Shown here one piece after another: positions 25,630 to 33,286 of a stretch of DNA of 33,286 nt. Numbering within the stretch: position 1 is the first letter of the stretch; each line of letters opens with the position of its first letter. A program made the translations under genes and the position numbers. The notes under the pieces were generated by a model that was not told the origin of the DNA, searched no databases, and saw only the letters and a list, made by a program, of their open reading frames with translations. The DNA comes from Bradyrhizobium sp. (GTDB lineage: Bacteria > Pseudomonadota > Alphaproteobacteria > Rhizobiales > Xanthobacteraceae). The stretch is taken from positions 1 to 33,286 of the forward strand of contig NZ_JAGWUA010000027.1 in the NCBI RefSeq assembly GCF_028868675.1, in the 5' to 3' direction.

Positions 25630-28506
25630 TTGCGTCTGATCAGGCGCCTCGCGCCCATCGCGCTGGGCCTCATGATGATCATCGCCGCGTCGCCTGTACG
25701 CGCGCTTGACGCCGTCAGCGTCCGCAGCGACGCGCCCGCAATCGACCTCACCGCCGTCCTCGAGCATCAGCGCGGCGATTCCGACCGCATCCAGGTTTCG
25801 ACCGCGCCGGGCACCGACGGCATCGTCCGCCGCATCGAGGTGCGCGCCCGCGAAGGCGGCCAGAACTGGGTGGTGTTCGCGCTCGCCAACAACACCGACG
25901 ACCAGCTCGACCGCCTGATCGTCGCCCCGCACTACCGCATCGTGTCCTCGGGCCTGTTGTGGCCCGACCTCGGCCTGTCGCGCATCGCCACCATCACGCC
26001 CTCGACCGGCGATCGTCCGGAGCGCCAGGAAAGCCCGACCGCGGACGTGTTCCGCATCACGCTCGACCCCGGCGCCGTCATCACCTTCGTCGCCGAGCTG
26101 CGCACCGACAAGCTGCCGCAGCTCTATCTGTGGGAGCCCGATGCCTACAAGGACAAGGTCAACTCGTTCACGCTCTACCAGGGCATCGTGATCGGCATCT
26201 CCGGCCTCCTGGCGCTCGTGCTCACCATCCTGTTCGTGGTCAAGGGTAGCATCATGTTCCCGGCGGCGGCCGCGCTCGCCTGGGCGGTGCTGGTCTATAT
26301 CGGCGTCGATTTCGGCTTCTGGGGCAAGGTGCTCGACATGTCGAACAACGCCGAGCGCATCTGGCGCGCGGCGGGCGAAGCGATCCTGGCCGCGACGCTG
26401 CTGGTGTTCCTGTTCGCCTATCTCAACCTCAGCCGCTGGCACGTGCGCTACTCGCACATCACGGTCGGCTGGCTCGCCTTCCTCGGCTCGCTGGTCGCGC
26501 TCGCGCTGTTCGATCCGGCGGTCGCCTCCGGCATCGCGCGCATGTCGCTGGTGCTGATCGCCTTCGCCGGCTTCGCGCTGATCGTCTATCTTTCCACCCA
26601 CGGCTTCGACCGCGCGGTGCTGTTGATCCCGACCTGGTTCCTGCTGGTGGTCTGGGTGATCGCCGCCGGCATGACGGTCGCGGGCTCCGTCACCAACGAC
26701 ATCGTCGGTCCCGCGCTGCTCGGCGGCCTCGTGCTGATCGTGATGCTGATCGGCTTCACGGTGATGCAGCACGCCTTCGCCGGCGGCGGCGCCACCACCG
26801 GCGTCGTCTCCGATATCGAGCGGCGCGCGCTGGCGCTGGCCGGTTCCGGCGACCTGATCTGGGACTGGGACGTCTCCGCCGACAAGGTCTTCACCAGCCC
26901 GGAGACCGAGTCGCTGTTGGGCCTCAAGCGCGGCACGCTGGAAGGACCGGCCGCCACCTGGCTCGAAGTGCTGCACCCACTCGACCAGGACCGCTTCCGC
27001 GCGGCGCTCGACAGCGTGCTCGACCAGCGCCGCGGCCGCCTGGTGCAGGATTTCCGCCTGCGCACGCCGGACGGCCATTTCATGTGGTTCGCGCTGAAGG
27101 CGCGGCCCGTAGTCGGCTCCGACGGCGAGGTCTCGCGCGTCGTCGGCACGCTGACCGACGTCACCGAGTTGCGCAACGCGGAGGAGCGCCTGCTGCACGA
27201 TTCCGTGCACGACAATCTCACGGGACTGCCCAACCGCAAGCTGTTCATGGATCGCCTCGGCGCGGTCGCGAACTTCGCCAAGACCATGCCGAACCTGCGG
27301 CCGACCCTGATGGTGATCGACCTCGACCGCTTCAAGCAGGTCAACGATTCCGTCGGCATCGCGGTCGGCGATTCCATCCTGCTGACGCTCGCCCGCCGCC
27401 TCACCCGCATCCTGAAGCCGCAGGACACGCTGGCGCGGCTCGCCGGCGACCAGTTCGGCCTCATCCTGCTGTCGGAGCAGGATCCGGCCCGCATCACCGC
27501 CTTCGCCGAGACCATCCGCAAGACCATCCGCGCGCCGATCGCGTTCAACGACCGCGAGATCTTCCTGACTGCCTCGATCGGGCTCGCGCTGTCCGATCCC
27601 CAGACGCAATTGTCGGACGAGATCATCAAGGACGCCGAACTGGCGATGTATCACTCCAAGCGCATCGGCGGCGACCGCATCGACGTCTACAAGCCGGCGA
27701 TGCGCGCCCGCAAGACCGACCGGCTGACGCTGGAGAGCGAGCTGCGCCGCGCCATCGAGCGTCAGGAACTCACCATCCTCTACCAGCCGATCGTGCGGCT
27801 GGAGGATCGCTCGGTCGCCGGCTTCGAGGCGCTGGCGCGCTGGGACCATCCGAAGCTCGGGCGCATGGCGCCCTCGGAATTCATCGCCATCGCCGAAGAG
27901 ACCGGCCTGATCGTCGACCTCGGCATGTTCGTGCTCGATCAGACCGCCAGGCAGCTTTCGGTATGGCAGCGCGCGATGCGCTCGCGCGAGCCGATCTTCG
28001 CCAGCGTCAACGTCTCATCGCGGCAGCTGCTACGCCACGACCTGATCCACGACATCCGCACCGTGCTGTCGCGCTCATCGGTGGCCCGCGGCACGCTCAA
28101 GCTCGAATTGACGGAATCGCTGGTGATGGAAAACCCCGAACACGCGGCGCAAATGCTGACCCGCATCCGCGAGCTCGGCACCGGCCTGTCGCTCGACGAT
28201 TTCGGCACCGGCCATTCCTCGCTCTCCTACCTGCAGCGCTTCCCGTTCGACACCATCAAGATCGACCAGTCCTTCGTGCGCACCACGAGCCGCGGCACGC
28301 GGCCGGTGATCCTGAAGTCGATCATCGCGCTCGCCCACGATCTCGGCATGGACGTGGTGGCGGAAGGCGCCGAGACCGACTCCGACGCCGTCGAGCTCTA
28401 CCAGCTCGGCTGCGAATACGCCCAGGGCTTCGCCTTCGGCGAGCCGATGGACGCCGACGCCGCGATGCGGCTGCTCACCGAAGTGCGGCTGGAAGCGGCG
28501 AGCTAA
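25630..28506 (+). CDS. Membrane PAS-GGDEF-EAL protein, probable c-di-GMP phosphodiesterase
   Basis: A 958-residue signalling protein. The TTG at 25630, with GGAG eight bases before it, gives a signal peptide at 1-26. A periplasmic sensory domain (about 27-180), seven or so membrane helices (about 185-385), a PAS domain (about 395-515), a GGDEF domain (about 520-690) and an EAL domain (about 700-950) follow. The GGDEF active-site motif is degenerate: AGDQF at 605-609, and the inhibitory site RxxD reads KPQD. The EAL domain looks intact: EAL at 733-735, NVSSRQL, ELTESLVME, DDFGTG at 856-861, KIDQSFV and AEGAET. So it probably hydrolyses c-di-GMP, with the GGDEF domain as a regulatory, perhaps GTP-sensing, part. 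Confidence 0.9.
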   Translation: MRLIRRLAPIALGLMMIIAASPVRALDAVSVRSDAPAIDLTAVLEHQRGDSDRIQVSTAPGTDGIVRRIEVRAREGGQNWVVFALANNTDDQLDRLIVAPHYRIVSSGLLWPDLGLSRIATITPSTGDRPERQESPTADVFRITLDPGAVITFVAELRTDKLPQLYLWEPDAYKDKVNSFTLYQGIVIGISGLLALVLTILFVVKGSIMFPAAAALAWAVLVYIGVDFGFWGKVLDMSNNAERIWRAAGEAILAATLLVFLFAYLNLSRWHVRYSHITVGWLAFLGSLVALALFDPAVASGIARMSLVLIAFAGFALIVYLSTHGFDRAVLLIPTWFLLVVWVIAAGMTVAGSVTNDIVGPALLGGLVLIVMLIGFTVMQHAFAGGGATTGVVSDIERRALALAGSGDLIWDWDVSADKVFTSPETESLLGLKRGTLEGPAATWLEVLHPLDQDRFRAALDSVLDQRRGRLVQDFRLRTPDGHFMWFALKARPVVGSDGEVSRVVGTLTDVTELRNAEERLLHDSVHDNLTGLPNRKLFMDRLGAVANFAKTMPNLRPTLMVIDLDRFKQVNDSVGIAVGDSILLTLARRLTRILKPQDTLARLAGDQFGLILLSEQDPARITAFAETIRKTIRAPIAFNDREIFLTASIGLALSDPQTQLSDEIIKDAELAMYHSKRIGGDRIDVYKPAMRARKTDRLTLESELRRAIERQELTILYQPIVRLEDRSVAGFEALARWDHPKLGRMAPSEFIAIAEETGLIVDLGMFVLDQTARQLSVWQRAMRSREPIFASVNVSSRQLLRHDLIHDIRTVLSRSSVARGTLKLELTESLVMENPEHAAQMLTRIRELGTGLSLDDFGTGHSSLSYLQRFPFDTIKIDQSFVRTTSRGTRPVILKSIIALAHDLGMDVVAEGAETDSDAVELYQLGCEYAQGFAFGEPMDADAAMRLLTEVRLEAAS

Positions 28507-28796
28507 TCAGCGTCGCCCCGGCGAAGGCCTGGGCGACGCTGCTGCGGTATCCTCCGAAACCGTACGCTCTTGCCGTCCGGCAGGCGGGTGGCTGCGAATC
28601 CCGCGGCCAGACAGGCTTCGCGCTGCGGCATCTGGATGTCGGGGCTGCGCGTCGTGTCCCACCACGAGGCGCGTTGCGCCGCCCGCGGCAGCGCCGTGCC
28701 GATGATCTCCTCGATCTCGTCAAAGCTGAGCACGAATTCCATCTGCTTCTGCCGCTTCAGGTAATCGCGTAGCGTGCCGTAATCCTTCACTGCCAT
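28503..28796 (-). CDS. Small DUF7662-like protein
   Basis: A 97-residue protein from the ATG at 28796 (MAVKDYGTLRDYL); the open frame extends 32 arginine-rich codons further upstream, which I leave out. The pattern DYLKRQKQMEFVLSFDEIEEIIGTALPRAA...ASWWDTT, with gaps, matches the fold seen in small DUF7662-type domains ('lt FdeIe ilG ... lP aar...WW'). The tail is basic. Its stop codon overlaps the stop of the EAL protein gene on the other strand by four bases. Function unknown; such domains are often found near restriction or nucleic-acid-related genes, but nothing here supports a specific role. Confidence 0.6.
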   Translation of the reverse strand: MAVKDYGTLRDYLKRQKQMEFVLSFDEIEEIIGTALPRAAQRASWWDTTRSPDIQMPQREACLAAGFAATRLPDGKSVRFRRIPQQRRPGLRRGDAD

Positions 28797-28935
28797 CCTC
28801 GACTGGCCTGCCCGCCAGGCTCTTGCCGAAAAGCGTGAGCCGCGGAAACCGTTTCTTAACCGATCGCGGCGCGCTCGTCCCGACTTAAACACTACTCAAG
28901 AATTCGGGCGCATCCAGTGGCATCGGGAGCAAACG

Positions 28936-30432
28936 ATGCTGTTCGGATGGTGCGCTACCCTGGCCCGGCGGCCGTGGCGGATTTCTGCAAAGCTGCTGGT
29001 CATCTCGTCGGTCGTGACGGTGATCGGGTTTTCCGCGATTTGCATCAACGTGATGCTGGATATGCGTCGCGGCGAGGAGGCGCTTGCCCGCGGGACCCTG
29101 CAAAACCTGGCCACGAGCATCGAAGCCGACGTCAGCCGCAACATCGAGATCTACGATCTGTCGCTGCGTGCGGTCGCCAGCAACATGCTGCTGCCCGAGA
29201 TATGGACGGTGAGCAAGCCGATCCGGCAGCTGATCCTGTTCGATCACGCATCCACCGCCAAGCATTTCGGCGCCATCCAGGTCCTCGACCCCAACGGCAC
29301 GCTGATACTCGATGCGTCGACGCTCGATCCACTGCCCGTGAACCGGAGCGACGAGGACTATTTCCGAGTGCACCGCGACAGCCCCGACGTCGGGCTGTTC
29401 ATCAGCCGTCCCACGCTGTTCCGCGGCGCCTACGCCATCGTGCTGAGCCGGCGCATCAGCGACGATGACGGCAGATTCCTCGGCGTCGTCGCCGGCTCGA
29501 TCCGCTTCAGCTATTTCCACGAGCTGTTCGATCGACTCTCGCTCGGAACCGAAGACACCATCACCGTGCTCAAACGCGACCGCACCATCATCATGCGGCG
29601 GCCGTTCGATCTCGACGTGATCGGCAAGAATCTCGGCGACCGCACGGACTGGAAACCGGACAATCTGAGGCCGGGCGGCTCGTTCGCGGGCGAGGGACCG
29701 GTCGACACCGTCCCGCGGCTCTACGTCCGCAGCGTCAGCAGCAGTCCGCTGTTCGTGGTGGCCGGAAAGCCCCTGAGCGCCGTGTTCGAGCTCTGGCAGA
29801 GCGAGGCCGTCCGCATCGGCGCGGTGGCGCTGACGCTGGTGCTGTTCCTGCTCGGCTCCACCCTGGTGCTCGCCCGCGAGATCGGGCGGCGCGCGGAGGC
29901 CGAGCACAAGCTTGAGGAGCTGGCGACGACGGACGCGCTGACGGGCCTGCGCAACCGCCGCAAGTTCGATCACGCCATCGATCTCGAATGGCGGCGCGCG
30001 ATGCGCCAGAAGACGCCGCTCGCGCTCCTGATGATCGACGCCGACCGCTTCAAGGCCTACAACGACACCTACGGCCACCAGGCCGGCGACCAGGTGCTGG
30101 TCGGCATCGCCATCTGCATTTCCGATTCGGTACGCCGCGCCGGCGATTGCGTTGCGCGCTATGGCGGCGAGGAGTTCGCCGTGCTGCTGCCGGGCATCTC
30201 CGCAGCGGACGCGTTCAGGATCGCCGAGACGATCCGCGGCAAGGTCCAGGGCTGGTCCGACGTCGAGGCGACGTCGACGGTCTCGATCGGCGTGGCGAGC
30301 CTCGTGCCCTCCGCCGGAATGGACTGGGCGATCCTGGTCGCCGCCGCCGACAAGGCGCTCTATGCGGCCAAGGCCGGCGGTCGCAACCAGTCGGTGGTCG
30401 CCAACATTCCAAAATTGTCGCTGGTGGCGTGA
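28936..30432 (+). CDS. Membrane Cache-GGDEF diguanylate cyclase
   Basis: A 498-residue protein predicted to make c-di-GMP from two GTP. It has a first membrane helix (about 18-42), a periplasmic dCache-like sensor domain (about 45-285) with GAIQVLDPNGTLILD and YFRVHRDSPDVGLFISRP, a second helix (about 296-316) and a GGDEF domain (about 330-490). The active-site motif GGEEF is intact, and RAGD five residues before it is a proper inhibitory I-site, so product inhibition is likely. DALTGLRNRRKFD and IDADRFKAYNDTYGHQAGD are typical. The start has GGGAG upstream. It may sense a small periplasmic ligand. Confidence 0.92.
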   Translation: MLFGWCATLARRPWRISAKLLVISSVVTVIGFSAICINVMLDMRRGEEALARGTLQNLATSIEADVSRNIEIYDLSLRAVASNMLLPEIWTVSKPIRQLILFDHASTAKHFGAIQVLDPNGTLILDASTLDPLPVNRSDEDYFRVHRDSPDVGLFISRPTLFRGAYAIVLSRRISDDDGRFLGVVAGSIRFSYFHELFDRLSLGTEDTITVLKRDRTIIMRRPFDLDVIGKNLGDRTDWKPDNLRPGGSFAGEGPVDTVPRLYVRSVSSSPLFVVAGKPLSAVFELWQSEAVRIGAVALTLVLFLLGSTLVLAREIGRRAEAEHKLEELATTDALTGLRNRRKFDHAIDLEWRRAMRQKTPLALLMIDADRFKAYNDTYGHQAGDQVLVGIAICISDSVRRAGDCVARYGGEEFAVLLPGISAADAFRIAETIRGKVQGWSDVEATSTVSIGVASLVPSAGMDWAILVAAADKALYAAKAGGRNQSVVANIPKLSLVA

Positions 30433-30485
30433 GGGCCGCTGCGCGGCCGTCCGTGGGCGCGACGCAATCCGCCAACGTCCTCAGT

Positions 30486-30612
30486 GTCGTCCCGGCGAAC
30501 GCCGGGACCTATACCGCGGAATCCATCGATTGCGAACGGTGGAAGTGCCGAACGACGAGTCTTCGCCAAACCACTCCCTGGGGTTAGGGGTCCCCGCTTT
30601 CGCGGGGACGAC
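30486..30612. repeat. Palindromic repeat (GTCGTCCC / GGGGACGAC)
   Basis: GTCCCGGCG-AA-CGCCGGGAC (30489-30508) and GTCCCCGC-TTTC-GCGGGGAC (30590-30609) are two perfect hairpins. They bracket a core that contains TCTTCGCCAAACCACTCCC. The element separates the converging diguanylate cyclase and galU genes. Its overall layout resembles the repeat at 24045-24180. Confidence 0.75.
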
Positions 30613-30662
30613 ATTGGGGATGTACTGCGCCGTACAACTTCGGTGAAGACGAGACAGCCGGG

Positions 30663-31544
30663 TCACTTCCCCAGATGCTTCTTCATCTCCGCGATCAGCC
30701 CGTCGCGCAGCTCGGGACGCTGCATGCCGTAGGCGATGTTGGCGCGCAGGAAGCCGGCCTTGGAACCGCAATCGTGGCGCTCGCCTTCGAATTCGACGCC
30801 GTAGAATTTCTGCGACCTGGCGAGCGCGATCATGGCGTCGGTCAACTGGACCTCGCCGCCGGCGCCGCGCTCCTGCGTCTCCAGGATCGCGAAAATCTCG
30901 GGCTGCAGGATGTAGCGGCCGGTGATCGAGAGGTTGGAGGGCGCGGTGCCCGTCGGCGGCTTCTCGACCATGGTCGAGACCTCGAACATCTTGCCGGACG
31001 CGTGGCGCTGGCCGACGCCGCAGATGCCGTATTGATGGGTGAGATGGTCCGGCACCGCCTCCACCGCGATCAGGTTGGATTTCTCGCCGAGCGTGTTCGC
31101 CGCCTGGATCATCTGGGCCAGGCAGCCCGGCGTGTTCAGCACGAGCTCGTCCGGCAGCACGACCGCGAACGGCTCGTTGCCGACGATGTCGCGGGCGCAC
31201 CACACGGCGTGACCGAGCCCGTGCGGAGCCTGCTGCCGGGTGAAGCTGACGGCGCCGGCCGCCGGCTGGTTCTGCGCCAGAACTTCGATCTCGGCCTTCT
31301 TGCCGCGCGCGGCCAGCGTGGTGTCGAGCTCGAACATGCGGTCGAAATGGTCCTCGATGACGTTCTTGTTGCGGCCGGTGACGAACACGAAATGCTCGAT
31401 GCCGGCTTCCCGGGCTTCGTCGTAGACGTACTGGATCAGCGGCTTGTCGACGATGGTCAGCATTTCCTTGGGCATCGCCTTGGTGGCGGGCAGGACGCGG
31501 GTGCCGAGGCCGGCGACGGGGAATACGGCTTTGCGGATTTTCAT
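30663..31544 (-). CDS. galU: UTP-glucose-1-phosphate uridylyltransferase
   Basis: The enzyme makes UDP-glucose from UTP and glucose-1-phosphate, the precursor for exopolysaccharide, lipopolysaccharide, cyclic glucans and trehalose. The protein has 293 residues. Seen: the nucleotide-binding start KAVFPVAGLGTRVLPATKAMPKEM, DKPLIQYVYDEA, the substrate loops GLGHAVWCA and VVLPDELV, and VEKPP and GGEVQLTDA further on. The ATG at 31544 is unambiguous. It is divergent from the lytic transglycosylase gene, with about 200 bases between them. Confidence 0.96.
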   Translation of the reverse strand: MKIRKAVFPVAGLGTRVLPATKAMPKEMLTIVDKPLIQYVYDEAREAGIEHFVFVTGRNKNVIEDHFDRMFELDTTLAARGKKAEIEVLAQNQPAAGAVSFTRQQAPHGLGHAVWCARDIVGNEPFAVVLPDELVLNTPGCLAQMIQAANTLGEKSNLIAVEAVPDHLTHQYGICGVGQRHASGKMFEVSTMVEKPPTGTAPSNLSITGRYILQPEIFAILETQERGAGGEVQLTDAMIALARSQKFYGVEFEGERHDCGSKAGFLRANIAYGMQRPELRDGLIAEMKKHLGK

Positions 31545-31749
31545 TGGAGCGATCGATTACCTTGGAAAGCGCGGGAATGGAGCAATGGAACGTTGCCGGC
31601 CGCCTTGCAGCCGGCAACAAAGGCCGATGTAGGGCTTGCCACCCTCCGGCGGAAGCCGGTGTCTGCCTACAAAACTTCACCTTTGTTAAGATATTGGCAA
31701 CCGTAACCGGGCCTCCTGAAGCCGGATTCTTGGCTGAAGCAGGTGGGAC
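31545..31749. other. Divergent intergenic region of galU and the transglycosylase gene
   Basis: No gene is seen. The region is less GC-rich near 31670-31700, with TTGTTAAGATATTGG, and should hold both promoters, but I cannot fix the boxes with confidence. The transglycosylase ATG has the ribosome site AGGTGGGA. Confidence 0.4.
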
Positions 31750-33138
31750 ATGAGGCGATCCTTGGCAAAGCTGGCTGGGCTGACCGCGACGATGCTGATC
31801 GTTGCGGCCGCGCCGTTTCCGCCTGCCGTCCGCGCGGAGGGGGCAAGCGGCCTCTCCAACCTGTTCGGCGGCATCTTTTCCGGCCCGAACCCGGCGCCCG
31901 GCCTGGGCGGCGCCCAACCCAATTCCGCCCAGCCCAATTCCGCCCAGCCCTGGAGCGGCGAGGACGGCGCGTCCGGCCATCCGCTGATGACCGCGGCCGC
32001 GATCCGCCAGGCGGCTGCGAATTTCGACAATTGCGTCGGTGCGATGTGGCCCGATGCCGCACGCCGCCACATCACGCAGGAGAACTTCCAGCGCTTCACC
32101 GCCGGCCTCGTCCCCGATCTGCGCATCATGGACCTCCTGGACTCGCAGCCGGAGTTCACCAAGTCGATCTGGGACTATCTCGACATCCTCGTGAACGACA
32201 ACCGGCTCGCCAGGGGCCGCGAGATCCTCGCAAAATACAAGGCGCAGTTCGATGCCACCGAAAAGGCCTATGGCGTCGACCGCACCGTCATCGCATCGAT
32301 CTGGGGCGTCGAATCCAACTACTCGACCCAGATGGGCGATCGCAGCGTGCTGCAGTCGACCGCGACGCTCGCCTGCATCGGCCGCCGCCAAGCCTATTTC
32401 AAGGACGAATTTCTCTCGGCGCTGGAGATCCTCAACCGCGGCGATCTCCGCCCCGAACAGCTGCGCGGCTCCTGGGCCGGCGCGTTCGGCCCGACGCAGT
32501 TCATGCCGACGGCGTTCAAGCGCTATGCGGTGGACGCCAACGGCGACGGAAGGCGCGACGTCGTCGACGACCCGGCCGACCTGATCGCCTCGACCGCCAA
32601 CAACCTGAAGAAGGACGGCTGGCAGCCCGGCCAGACCTGGGGCTACGAGGTCGCGGTGCCCCAGGGCTTCAACTACATGCTGGCCGACCGCGCCAAGGCC
32701 ATGACGATCGCGCAGTGGGAGCATCTCGGCATCGCTCGCGCCAACCGCCAGCCTTTCCCGCATCCGACCGAGAAGGCCTATCTGCTCGCGCCCGCCGGTG
32801 CCCAGGGGCCCGGCTTCCTGATGCTGCAGAATTTTCGCGTGATCATGAAATACAATCCGGCCGAGGCCTATGCGCTGGCGATCGGGCATTTCGCCGACCG
32901 CCTGCGCGGCGGCCCGCCCCTGGTGCAGGCCTGGCCGCGGCAGGAGCGCGAACTGTCCCGGACCGAGCGGCTGGAGCTCCAGCAGCTTCTGGCCCAGCGC
33001 GGCTTCTATCGGGGCACCCCCGACGGCCAGTTCGGCGGCCAGACTCGGGAGGCCCTGCGCAACTTCCAGGCCTCGATCGGGGCCCCCGCGGACGGATTTG
33101 CCTCCTCCGACATGCTGGAACGGCTGCGCGGACGGTAA
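31750..33138 (+). CDS. Lytic murein transglycosylase, MltB family, with peptidoglycan-binding domain
   Basis: A 462-residue periplasmic enzyme that cleaves glycan strands of peptidoglycan with formation of 1,6-anhydro-MurNAc. It has a signal peptide at 1-29 and a low-complexity linker with AQPNSAQPNSAQP, coded by a 15-base tandem repeat. The SLT_2/MltB catalytic domain lies at about 78-385, with catalytic Glu in SIWGVESNYST and the motifs GSWAGAFGPTQFMPT and YAVDANGDGRRD. A PG_binding_1 domain follows at about 395-460 (LQQLLAQRGFYRGTPDGQFG). No lipobox is visible, so it is likely a soluble rather than lipid-anchored form. Confidence 0.93.
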   Translation: MRRSLAKLAGLTATMLIVAAAPFPPAVRAEGASGLSNLFGGIFSGPNPAPGLGGAQPNSAQPNSAQPWSGEDGASGHPLMTAAAIRQAAANFDNCVGAMWPDAARRHITQENFQRFTAGLVPDLRIMDLLDSQPEFTKSIWDYLDILVNDNRLARGREILAKYKAQFDATEKAYGVDRTVIASIWGVESNYSTQMGDRSVLQSTATLACIGRRQAYFKDEFLSALEILNRGDLRPEQLRGSWAGAFGPTQFMPTAFKRYAVDANGDGRRDVVDDPADLIASTANNLKKDGWQPGQTWGYEVAVPQGFNYMLADRAKAMTIAQWEHLGIARANRQPFPHPTEKAYLLAPAGAQGPGFLMLQNFRVIMKYNPAEAYALAIGHFADRLRGGPPLVQAWPRQERELSRTERLELQQLLAQRGFYRGTPDGQFGGQTREALRNFQASIGAPADGFASSDMLERLRGR

Positions 33139-33196
33139 AACCGGCCCCAAAGTAACCCTAAAGGCGAAATTCGGTAGGGGAATCGGGTGAAGGATT

Positions 33197-33286
33197 TTAG
33201 GCGGCGATGAGGCTTGCGAGGAAGTCGTCGTCCCATGCGGCGGTCATGCGTCGGAGACGCTGGGAGTCCTTGCCGGGGGCCCTTCG
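33197..33286 (-). CDS. Possible C-terminal end of an unknown gene, cut by the window edge
   Basis: A leftward frame is open from the window edge to a TAA at 33199-33197. It encodes 29 residues ending in RLRRMTAAWDDDFLASLIAA. I do not recognise the family. The base composition becomes less GC-rich just before it (33150-33198), which would be compatible with the end of an insertion sequence, but there is no proof. It could also be a chance frame. Confidence 0.3.
   Translation of the reverse strand, partial: RRAPGKDSQRLRRMTAAWDDDFLASLIAA

Noticed and set aside
25387..27849. A leftward open frame of about 820 codons opposite the EAL protein gene
   Set aside because: The rightward frame has clear signal peptide, membrane, PAS, GGDEF and EAL parts; the opposite frame is an arginine-, aspartate- and histidine-rich shadow.
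30481..33150. A leftward open frame of about 890 codons over galU and the transglycosylase gene
   Set aside because: It passes through a palindromic repeat and two recognised genes and has no coherent product.

Overview
The window looks like a chromosomal segment of a Bradyrhizobium-type alphaproteobacterium (Nitrobacteraceae). The basis is the very high GC content, the alphaproteobacterial arrangement zapA - 6S RNA - 5-formyl-THF cyclo-ligase, the presence of RcdA/DUF1465, DUF1192 and DUF4164 proteins, a zinc-free type L31, and many of the palindromic intergenic repeats that I know from Bradyrhizobium genomes. Genus is inferred from gene content and style, not from a marker comparison. Nearly all genes are housekeeping or conserved accessory genes; I see no prophage, CRISPR array, tRNA or rRNA.

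Layout. 1-3200: a GNAT acetyltransferase with a frameshifted tail, then a leftward block of DUF4164 protein, zapA, 6S RNA, 5-formyl-THF cyclo-ligase and a YmdB-type phosphoesterase. 3200-13020: a rightward central-carbon block of tkt, gap, pgk, a Calvin-type class II aldolase and a class I aldolase, followed by a ThiE/TenI-like protein, a secreted Sel1-repeat protein and an inositol-monophosphatase family protein. 13150-17510: a leftward RND efflux pair (adaptor lipoprotein and inner-membrane pump) without its own outer-membrane channel or regulator. 18020-20660: a MotA/TolQ-like protein, a MotB/OmpA-like partner with a long coiled coil, and a GNAT enzyme. 20715-23670: an ABC exporter (leftward), rpmE (rightward, with clear promoter and terminator) and an RcdA-like protein (leftward). 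23670-24180: a long intergenic region with a strong leftward terminator, a candidate small RNA and a palindromic repeat. 24180-30430: DUF1192 protein, a quinone oxidoreductase, a membrane PAS-GGDEF-EAL protein, a small DUF7662-like protein and a Cache-GGDEF diguanylate cyclase. 30660-33140: galU (leftward) and an MltB-type lytic transglycosylase (rightward). The last 90 bases hold an open leftward frame that runs off the window.

How the parts fit: tkt-gap-pgk-fba forms a continuous set of glycolysis, gluconeogenesis and pentose-phosphate/Calvin steps, with two unrelated aldolases side by side. The MotA-like and OmpA-like proteins should form an ion-driven inner-membrane channel anchored to peptidoglycan. 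The two c-di-GMP proteins have opposite predicted activities, one probably a phosphodiesterase and one a synthase.

The most interesting items are the two copies of one palindromic repeat placed at equivalent positions in two separate gene pairs, the candidate small RNA near 23.9 kb, the orphan MotAB-like pair, the aldolase pair and the degenerate ThiE-like protein. I did not find a clearly new multi-gene defence or metabolic system.
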